Below are positions 1 through 4,879 of a stretch of 5,733 nt of DNA, piece after piece (positions within the stretch are counted from its first letter, which is position 1; each line of letters begins with the position of its first letter). A program made the translations under genes and the position numbers. A model generated the notes under the pieces. The model saw nothing but the letters and a program-made list of their open reading frames with translations, was not told the DNA's origin and did not search any database. The stretch is from an uncultured Eggerthellaceae bacterium (lineage in GTDB: Bacteria; Actinomycetota; Coriobacteriia; Coriobacteriales; Eggerthellaceae), in assembly GCA_958454405.1 (NCBI GenBank), contig CAUEBO010000105.1:1-5733 (forward strand), written 5' to 3'.

Positions 1-476
1 GCCGTGGACGCATGGGCGCGGTGCGCGGTGCCGAACGCGTCGTTCACGTACGCCTCGCCGAGCGCGGCCAGCTCCTCGCAGAAGGCGGGGTCGTTCTTCT
101 TCTCGCGCGCATCAAAGCGCAGGTTCTCCACCACCAGCACGTCGCCGTCGCGCAGCGAGGCGGCCTTCGCGCGGGCGTCGTCGCCCACCGTGTCGGCAGC
201 GAACACGACGGGCTTGCCCAAGAGCTCCGAGAGCTTCTGGGCGACGGGGCGCAGCGTGAACGCCTCCTCAAAGCCCTCGCCGGATGGACGGCCGAGGTGG
301 CTCATGAGGATGACGCGCGCGCCTTGCGCAACGAGCTTCTCGATGGTGGGCAGCGCCGCGCGGATGCGCGTGTCGTCGGTGACGGTGCCGTCCTTCACCG
401 GCACGTTGAAATCGACGCGCACGAGCACGCGCAAGCCGTGCGCGTCCAGCTCGTCGACGGTTTTGATATCAGCCAT
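1..476 (-). CDS. pgk: Phosphoglycerate kinase, N-terminal part (truncated by window edge)
   Basis: Phosphoglycerate kinase catalyses the reversible transfer of phosphate from 1,3-bisphosphoglycerate to ADP, giving 3-phosphoglycerate and ATP, in the cytosol. Translating down from the ATG at 476 gives 158 residues before the window ends; the family is normally about 390-420 residues, so this is roughly the first 40 percent, mostly the 3-phosphoglycerate-binding N-terminal domain. Visible family motifs are RVDFNVP (residues 20-26), DTRI (35-38), SHLGRP (59-64), ENLRF (117-121) and NDAFGTAHRAH (145-155); together these carry the basic and Asp/Asn residues that bind 3-phosphoglycerate. The start is supported by AAGGAG at 482-487, 5 nt upstream. 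The gene lies 45 nt after the small membrane-protein gene and follows gap, so it is probably co-transcribed as part of a glycolytic operon. Identity is certain; nothing unusual is seen in the visible part. Confidence 0.97.
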   Translation of the reverse strand, partial: MADIKTVDELDAHGLRVLVRVDFNVPVKDGTVTDDTRIRAALPTIEKLVAQGARVILMSHLGRPSGEGFEEAFTLRPVAQKLSELLGKPVVFAADTVGDDARAKAASLRDGDVLVVENLRFDAREKKNDPAFCEELAALGEAYVNDAFGTAHRAHAST

Positions 477-521
477 TCGTTCTCCTTCAAAAGGTTTCTG
501 CAGGGCCGGGAATGCGCCTGC

Positions 522-716
522 CTACCGGGCGGCGTCGCGCGGGCCTTCGCGGCGCAGCGCCTCGTTCGCCACCGCTTCCGTCGCCGCGGCGGTCCTTTCG
601 ACCGCTTTGGCTATCCTCAGAAGCATCACGATGACGAAGACCGCGAACCCGACCGCGACGAGCAGGGGAACCAGGGAAATCGCCATCTCGGGCACGCCGA
701 GTCCAAGAATCCTCAT
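522..716 (-). CDS. Small single-pass membrane protein of unknown function
   Basis: This encodes 64 residues that I do not recognise as a named family. A short N-terminus (MRILGLGVPE) leads into one strongly hydrophobic segment (about residues 11-33), then a charged, alanine-rich, probably helical tail (about 34-58) with R34, K37, E40, R41, E47, E52, R55 and R56. Positive charge just after the membrane segment predicts a cytoplasmic C-terminus. The start is supported by TAGGAG at 723-728, 6 nt upstream of the ATG; an internal ATG (residue 11) has no such site. It sits between gap and pgk, which are usually adjacent, and is probably co-transcribed with them. The layout (Gly-Val-Pro-Glu, then a membrane helix, then an amphipathic helix) loosely resembles TatA-type proteins, but the typical Phe-Gly hinge is missing, so I do not assign it. 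A real gene is likely because of the ribosome binding site, the clean membrane helix and the fit in the operon. Confidence 0.72.
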   Translation of the reverse strand: MRILGLGVPEMAISLVPLLVAVGFAVFVIVMLLRIAKAVERTAAATEAVANEALRREGPRDAAR

Positions 717-742
717 GGCACGCTCCTATCGCACAACGTGGA

Positions 743-765
743 ACGGGCGGCACGAGGCCGCCCGT
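743..765 (-). other. GC-rich stem-loop between gap and the small membrane-protein gene
   Basis: A perfect 9-bp inverted repeat (arms 743-751 and 757-765, arm sequence ACGGGCGGC) with a 5-nt loop lies 15 nt after the gap stop codon and about 14 nt before the ribosome binding site of the small downstream gene. In the transcribed direction the stem is followed by TCCACGTTGTGC, with no run of T, so it is not a standard intrinsic terminator. It may be a partial attenuator, an RNase stop or an mRNA-stabilising hairpin that keeps gap message above downstream message. The structure is seen directly; the role is inference. Confidence 0.6.
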
Positions 766-780
766 CTAATCGCACACCCG

Positions 781-1782
781 CTAGAGCAGGATCTTCACCA
801 AGTCCTTCACGCGGTTGGAATAGCCCCACTCGTTGTCGTACCAGGAGATGCACTTGACGAAGTTGCCTTCGCCGCCCAGCACCATGGTCAGCTTGCCATC
901 GAAGATGGAGGAGTGCGGGTTGTCCACGATGTCGATGGAGACGATGGGGTCCTCGGTGTACTCCAGGATGCCCTTGAGCGGGCCTTCGGCGGCGGCCTTC
1001 ATCGCGGCGTTGATCTCGTCGATCGTCGCGTCCTTCTCAAGCTCCACCGTGAGGTCGACCATCGAGCCGTCCGGCGTGGGAACGCGGGTGGCGAAGCCGT
1101 CCAGCTTGCCCTTGAGCTCGGGCAGCACGAGCGACACCGCGCGGGCGGCGCCCGTGGTGGTGGGGATCATCGACATGGCGGCCGCGCGGGCACGGCGCAG
1201 GTCCTTGTGGGGAAGGTCGAGGATCTTCTGGTCGTTCGTGTAGGAGTGGATCGTGTTCATGTAGCCGCGCTTGATGCCGAAGTTGTCCATGAGTACCTTC
1301 GCGAAGGGGGCCAGGCAGTTCGTCGTGCAGGAGGCGTTCGAGATGATGTTGTGCTTCTCGGGGTCGTACGCATCGTCGTTCACGCCCATGACGATGGTGA
1401 TGTCCTCGTTCTTGGCCGGAGCGGAGATGACCACCTTCTTGGCGCCCGCGTCGAGGTGCGCCTTGGCCAACGTGCCGTCGGTGAAGAAGCCCGTGGACTC
1501 CACCACCACGTCGACGCCCAGCTCGCCCCAAGGGAGGTTGGCGGGCTCGCGCTCGGAAAGGACCTTGACCGCATGGCCGTCGGCGACGAATCCGTCCTCG
1601 GTGACCTCGACCGCGTCGAAGGCGCGACCGTGGATGGAGTCGTACTTGAGCAGGTGGGCCATCGTCGGGATATCGCCGAGGTCGTTGATAGCCACGACCT
1701 CGATGTCGGGATCGTTCACCATCGCGCGGAACGCCAGGCGGCCGATGCGACCGAATCCGTTAATGCCTACTTTGATTGCCAT
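781..1782 (-). CDS. gap: Glyceraldehyde-3-phosphate dehydrogenase, NAD-type, complete
   Basis: This cytosolic tetrameric enzyme oxidises and phosphorylates glyceraldehyde-3-phosphate to 1,3-bisphosphoglycerate, the substrate of the neighbouring pgk product. The 333 residues match the usual length. The Rossmann motif GINGFGRIGR is at residues 6-15. The catalytic motif SNASCTTNC (148-156) contains the nucleophile Cys152, and His179 (in NTIHSYT) is the activating base. D34 in AINDLGD and the Leu-Pro pair at 190-191 are features of NAD-specific glycolytic enzymes rather than NADP-type ones. WYDNEWGYSNRV (314-325) is the conserved C-terminal block. The ATG at 1782 is preceded by AAAGGGGA (1788-1795) at 5-nt spacing, and the protein begins at the usual family position. 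It is separated from whiA by 76 nt with a candidate promoter, so it may be expressed independently of the upstream operon. A GC stem-loop follows the stop codon. No defects are seen. Confidence 0.99.
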   Translation of the reverse strand: MAIKVGINGFGRIGRLAFRAMVNDPDIEVVAINDLGDIPTMAHLLKYDSIHGRAFDAVEVTEDGFVADGHAVKVLSEREPANLPWGELGVDVVVESTGFFTDGTLAKAHLDAGAKKVVISAPAKNEDITIVMGVNDDAYDPEKHNIISNASCTTNCLAPFAKVLMDNFGIKRGYMNTIHSYTNDQKILDLPHKDLRRARAAAMSMIPTTTGAARAVSLVLPELKGKLDGFATRVPTPDGSMVDLTVELEKDATIDEINAAMKAAAEGPLKGILEYTEDPIVSIDIVDNPHSSIFDGKLTMVLGGEGNFVKCISWYDNEWGYSNRVKDLVKILL

Positions 1783-1822
1783 GCGTATCCCCTTTCATAA
1801 AGATACTCTTACTCATTTACGG

Positions 1823-1851
1823 CACGAACACGATGATACAACACGAACGCG
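1823..1851. repeat. 10-bp direct repeat flanking the candidate gap -10 element
   Basis: CACGAACACG at 1823-1832 and CACGAACGCG at 1842-1851 (plus-strand reading) differ at one base and are spaced with a 19-bp period, close to two helical turns. One copy lies in the promoter spacer and the other around the predicted start of transcription of gap, as expected for a repressor operator. I do not recognise the motif; it does not contain GACAC, the core reported for Streptomyces WhiA sites. The repeat is seen directly; an operator role is inferred. Confidence 0.4.
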
Positions 1852-1861
1852 TACCATTCTA
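1826..1861 (-). promoter_or_regulatory. Candidate promoter for gap
   Basis: On the minus strand the best sigma-70-like pair in the whiA-gap gap is TAGAAT (1856-1861, 3 of 6 to TTGACA, overlapping the whiA stop codon), a 17-bp spacer, and TATCAT (1833-1838, 5 of 6 to TATAAT). A start near 1826 would give a leader of about 44 nt. The stretch is clearly richer in A+T than its surroundings, and no terminator is seen after whiA, so read-through from upstream is also possible. A weaker alternative pair is TTGTAT with TAAATG. The consensus match is modest, so this is a proposal from sequence alone. Confidence 0.35.
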
Positions 1862-2791
1862 GCCGCGTATCCCTTTCGCCATCTGCTCGATACGGCGCAC
1901 GCGATGGTAAACGGCTGATTTCGACAGCGGAGGGTTCGCGCGTTCGCCCAGCTCCTTGAGCGTGGCGTCGGGATAGGTCACCCGCAGCCTGATGATCTCC
2001 TGCAAAGCCGGCGGCAGGTTCTCCATGCCGTGCGCCTCCAGCACCGCCCTGATGGCGAACAGCTGGTCGACCGAAGCGCTGGCCGCCTTGGCCTGGTTGG
2101 CCACCTCCGCGTTCGTCATGCGGTTCACGTCGTTGCGCACGCTTTTGATGACGCGCGCGTTCTCCATGGCCAGCGCGCTCTGATGGGCGCCGGTGAAGGC
2201 GAGGAACTCCAGGATGGCGCTGCCGCTTTTGAGGTACACCATGAAGGAGCTGCGGCGCTGCATGACGCGCGCCTTGATGCCCTTGCGATCCAGCAGCTCG
2301 ACCACGCCCTCGGCAAGGGCCTCGTTCTCCACGGTGATCTCGAAGTGGAAATCGCCGCGCGGGTCGGCCACGAACCCGCTGCCCAGAAACGCGCCCCGCA
2401 GGTACGCGGCCGAGCAGCACTGCTTCTCGACGAGGTCGGGCTTCACCCCCATCTCCAAGCCGCCATCGGCGCCGAGGACGCCCATGTCCACGAGCGCGTC
2501 GGCGAAATGCGGCTGCGAGGGAACCTCGATGAGGTAGTTCGGCGTCTTGTGCAGCACGCTGCGCCTCACCGTGAGGTCGGTCTTCAGGTGGTAGAGCTCG
2601 TGGAGCAGCCTGATGACGAGCCGCGCGACGCTCGGCGCGTCGGTGGCCACCTCGAGCCGGTACTTCCCCTGCCCGCTGAAGAACAGCGTCCCCTCGATGC
2701 GGACGAGCGCGGCCAGGGCGGCTTTCTCGCAGTGCGTGCACGTGGGCGGCACGCGAGCGAGCTCGTCCTTTACCTCCGACGTGAACGACAT
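1859..2791 (-). CDS. whiA: WhiA family DNA-binding regulator
   Basis: WhiA is a DNA-binding protein of Gram-positive bacteria. In Streptomyces it activates sporulation and cell-division genes; in Bacillus it affects division and chromosome segregation. The 310 residues match the family length. The N-terminal part (about 1-200) is the degenerate LAGLIDADG homing-endonuclease-like fold, with LRGAFLGSGFV at 131-141 as the recognisable helix; this family is known to lack nuclease activity. The C-terminal part includes the conserved block NRMTNAEVANQAKAA (223-237) and a helix-turn-helix region around 260-305 (LPPALQEIIRLR, then LSKSAVYHRVRRIE). The ATG at 2791 was chosen because it gives the normal N-terminus (MSFTSEVKDEL) and is preceded by GGGGGTG at 2800-2806 with 8-nt spacing; the open frame extends much further upstream only by chance. 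The gene overlaps the 3' end of yvcK by 22 nt, suggesting coupled translation. Confidence 0.97.
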   Translation of the reverse strand: MSFTSEVKDELARVPPTCTHCEKAALAALVRIEGTLFFSGQGKYRLEVATDAPSVARLVIRLLHELYHLKTDLTVRRSVLHKTPNYLIEVPSQPHFADALVDMGVLGADGGLEMGVKPDLVEKQCCSAAYLRGAFLGSGFVADPRGDFHFEITVENEALAEGVVELLDRKGIKARVMQRRSSFMVYLKSGSAILEFLAFTGAHQSALAMENARVIKSVRNDVNRMTNAEVANQAKAASASVDQLFAIRAVLEAHGMENLPPALQEIIRLRVTYPDATLKELGERANPPLSKSAVYHRVRRIEQMAKGIRG

Positions 2792-3894
2792 AGCTTCAAC
2801 ACCCCCGAGAACGCGTCGCGCAGCGCCTTCGGATCGTGCCAGGTGGGCCGGATCGAATCGACGAGATTGCGCGCGATGACCACCGGCCCTTGCGCCTGTA
2901 TGCCCTGCACGTCCTGATAGCTCACGCGCACGGGCCGGATGCGGCCGGACAGGACCGCATCGTCCATGCCCGAGGTCGAGGCGTGCTCGGGTTCCGCCCC
3001 CGTCACGGCGCTGAACAGGCCCGTGGCAGGGCTGTCGGGCCGCAGCGGCACGACGGTGTGCACCAGCATGTAATCGACGAGGCCGCGCATGCCGTGGTCC
3101 ATGAGGGCCTCGACGTGCTCGCGCGCAGTGAGGCCCCACGTCTCCCCCTGCATGTCGGCCAGCGAGCACACGAACAGCGTCGAACCCTTCGAGGCCCGGA
3201 TGGCGTCGACCACGCCGGGCACGAGCAGGTTCGGGATGATGGACGTGAACAGCGAACCCGGCCCCAGCACGATGAGGTCGGCGTCGCGGATGGCCGCGAG
3301 CGCCGGCTCGTAGGGCACGATCCGGTCGGCCGCGCTGAGCGCCACCTGGTCGAGCGCCGTGCGCGAATGGCAGGCGACCGCCTGGCCCTCGATGTAGCGG
3401 CCGTCGCGCGTGCGCGCGACGAGGGTCACGCGGTCGAGCGTGGAGGGATACACGTGGCCGCGCGCGTTCAGGAGTCGCTCGCAGATGGCGATGGCCTCGG
3501 GAAACGACCCCGCCGCATCCTCGAGCGCCGAGAGCATGAGGTTGCCCAGCGTATGGTTGCGCGCAAACGAGAACCGGTACTTGAAGGCGCGCGTGAGCGG
3601 GTCGTCCGCATCCGCCGCCATGGCCGCGATGCACTTGCGCACGTCGCCCGGCGGCGTGACGTCGGCCTCTTCCCGCAGGATGCCGGTCGACCCGCCGTCG
3701 TCGGCCATGGCCACGACGGCGCTCGTCTCCAGGCCCATGGACAGCAGCGTGCGGATGGACACGGGAGCGCCCGTGCCGCCGCCGATGACGACGGCGCGCA
3801 GATGCTCGCCGGCCTCGACGACCGACGGCGCGGAATCGAGGGCTGCGAACGCCGCCGTGGCCGACGGATCGTGGGTGAACGCGGGCTTCGCCAT
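2770..3894 (-). CDS. yvcK: Gluconeogenesis factor, YvcK/CofD-like family
   Basis: YvcK proteins (CuvA in mycobacteria) are UDP-sugar-binding proteins with a CofD-like fold, needed in Bacillus for growth and cell-wall synthesis on gluconeogenic carbon sources. They are not thought to make coenzyme F420. The 374 residues show the glycine-rich loop IGGGTG (37-42), ADDGGSTGILR (64-74), HTLGNLML (114-121) and LGPGSLFTSIIPNLL (210-224), in family order. The ATG at 3894 gives about 33 residues ahead of the first strand; upstream is only AGGG at 8-nt spacing, overlapping the rapZ stop, so the start is less certain than others here. The segment FVCSLADMQGET (241-252) has Ser244 where homologues I recall have Asn. 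The gene begins 10 nt after rapZ and overlaps whiA, the usual rapZ-yvcK-whiA trio, so coupled translation is likely. Length and motifs otherwise look intact. Confidence 0.96.
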   Translation of the reverse strand: MAKPAFTHDPSATAAFAALDSAPSVVEAGEHLRAVVIGGGTGAPVSIRTLLSMGLETSAVVAMADDGGSTGILREEADVTPPGDVRKCIAAMAADADDPLTRAFKYRFSFARNHTLGNLMLSALEDAAGSFPEAIAICERLLNARGHVYPSTLDRVTLVARTRDGRYIEGQAVACHSRTALDQVALSAADRIVPYEPALAAIRDADLIVLGPGSLFTSIIPNLLVPGVVDAIRASKGSTLFVCSLADMQGETWGLTAREHVEALMDHGMRGLVDYMLVHTVVPLRPDSPATGLFSAVTGAEPEHASTSGMDDAVLSGRIRPVRVSYQDVQGIQAQGPVVIARNLVDSIRPTWHDPKALRDAFSGVLKLCRSRRR

Positions 3895-3904
3895 GGCGGC
3901 CGCC

Positions 3905-4879
3905 CTACGCCTGCGGGGCGGCTGCAGCCGGATCCGGCGCGGCGGCGCGCGGATCCACCACGATGCGGCCGTCCGCCCCTTCGGCGAGCGCCAGATCGCG
4001 GTGGGCGATGCTCACGCGGTAGCCTTTCGTCTTCAGGTAGTCGGCGGTCGATTCCGCAAGGGCCACCGAGCGGTGCTGCCCGCCCGTGCAGCCGATGGCG
4101 ATGGCGAGCTGCTGCTTGCCTTCGGCCACGTAGCCCGGCATGACGCAGTCGAGCAGCGCCCTCCAGCGCGATTCGAACTCCTCGGTCTCGCTGCGGTACA
4201 GCACGAAGTCGCGCACCGGCTTGTCGAGGCCCGTGAGGCCGCGCAGCTGGGGCTCGTAGTAGGGGTTCGGCAAAAAGCGCACGTCCATGACCAGGTCGGC
4301 GTCGAGCGGCGCACCGTGCTTGAAACCGAACGAGTACACCGTGACGGACAGCCCCGTGCGCTCCTCGCCCGGAGCGAACAGGGCGCGGATGGTGGCGCGC
4401 AGCTGCGGGGGCAGCATGTCGGTGGTGTCGATGACGTGGTGGGCGCTCTCGCGCAGCTCGAACAGCAGGTCGCGTTCGCGCTCGATGCCCTGGGCGATGG
4501 AGGAGCCGTCCGCGCACAGGGGGTGGCGGCGTCGGCTGGACTTGTAGCGCGCGACGAGCTTCTCGTCGGCGGCGTCGAGGAAGAGCACCCGATAGTAGAT
4601 GCCGAGCGCCTTGAGCTTCTTCAGCTCGTCGTTCAGGTTGGAGAAGAAGTCGCGGTTGCGCGCGTCGCACACAACGGCCAGGCGCCGCTTCGCGTCGGGC
4701 TGCCCCGGCATGCCCTGAAGCTCCAGCAGGCTGCCGATCAGGCTCGACGGCAGGTTGTCGACGCAGAAGTACCCCAGATCCTCGAAGGCGTGCATGGCCT
4801 CGGTGCGCCCTGCGCCGCTCATGCCGCTCACCACGACGAGCTCGGGCATGTGCGTCAGATCCGGCTTCGCTTCGCTCAT
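3905..4879 (-). CDS. rapZ: RapZ (YvcJ) family P-loop nucleotide-binding/RNA-binding protein
   Basis: In E. coli RapZ binds the small RNA GlmZ and presents it to RNase E, controlling glucosamine-6-phosphate synthase and so envelope precursor supply; the B. subtilis homologue YvcJ hydrolyses GTP. The 324-residue protein has an N-terminal P-loop domain with Walker A GMSGAGRT (residues 19-26), DLGYFCVDNLP (34-44) and a Walker B-like AVVCDARNRDFF (68-79). The C-terminal domain, the RNA-binding half in E. coli, carries YSFGFKHGAPLDADLVMDVR (182-201), FLPNP (202-206) and IGCTGGQHRSVALAE (262-276). Arg25 replaces the Walker A lysine, as I recall for Streptomyces-type homologues. A tail of about 29 residues, rich in Ala and Pro, follows the usual end near HRD (293-295). 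The ATG overlaps the uvrC stop as ATGA and has GGAAGGGA at 4887-4894 with 7-nt spacing. The RNA partner in this organism is unknown. Confidence 0.97.
   Translation of the reverse strand: MSEAKPDLTHMPELVVVSGMSGAGRTEAMHAFEDLGYFCVDNLPSSLIGSLLELQGMPGQPDAKRRLAVVCDARNRDFFSNLNDELKKLKALGIYYRVLFLDAADEKLVARYKSSRRRHPLCADGSSIAQGIERERDLLFELRESAHHVIDTTDMLPPQLRATIRALFAPGEERTGLSVTVYSFGFKHGAPLDADLVMDVRFLPNPYYEPQLRGLTGLDKPVRDFVLYRSETEEFESRWRALLDCVMPGYVAEGKQQLAIAIGCTGGQHRSVALAESTADYLKTKGYRVSIAHRDLALAEGADGRIVVDPRAAAPDPAAAAPQA

Noticed and set aside
4..1800. 598-residue plus-strand open frame opposite pgk, the small gene and gap
   Set aside because: The opposite strand encodes unmistakable Pgk and GAPDH. The frame is a low-complexity Arg/Ser/Ala shadow produced by GC-rich codons, with no family motif.
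1760..1816. 18-codon minus-strand open frame overlapping the gap start (possible leader peptide)
   Set aside because: It has no ribosome binding site before its ATG and no codon or motif pattern suggesting an attenuation peptide.
1783..1858. WhiA binding site or terminator between whiA and gap
   Set aside because: No GACAC core and no GC stem with a T-run is present in this gap.
1859..3634. 591-residue reading that extends whiA upstream through yvcK
   Set aside because: The extra N-terminal part is Arg/His/Gly-rich shadow of yvcK in another frame. The normal WhiA N-terminus and a ribosome binding site fit the ATG at 2791.
3895..3904. Perfect palindrome GGCGGCCGCC filling the rapZ-yvcK gap, next to CCATGG (NotI and NcoI-like sites)
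   Set aside because: It has no loop, so no useful hairpin, and such sites are common by chance in GC-rich DNA. The flanking genes are intact, so a cloning scar is unlikely.
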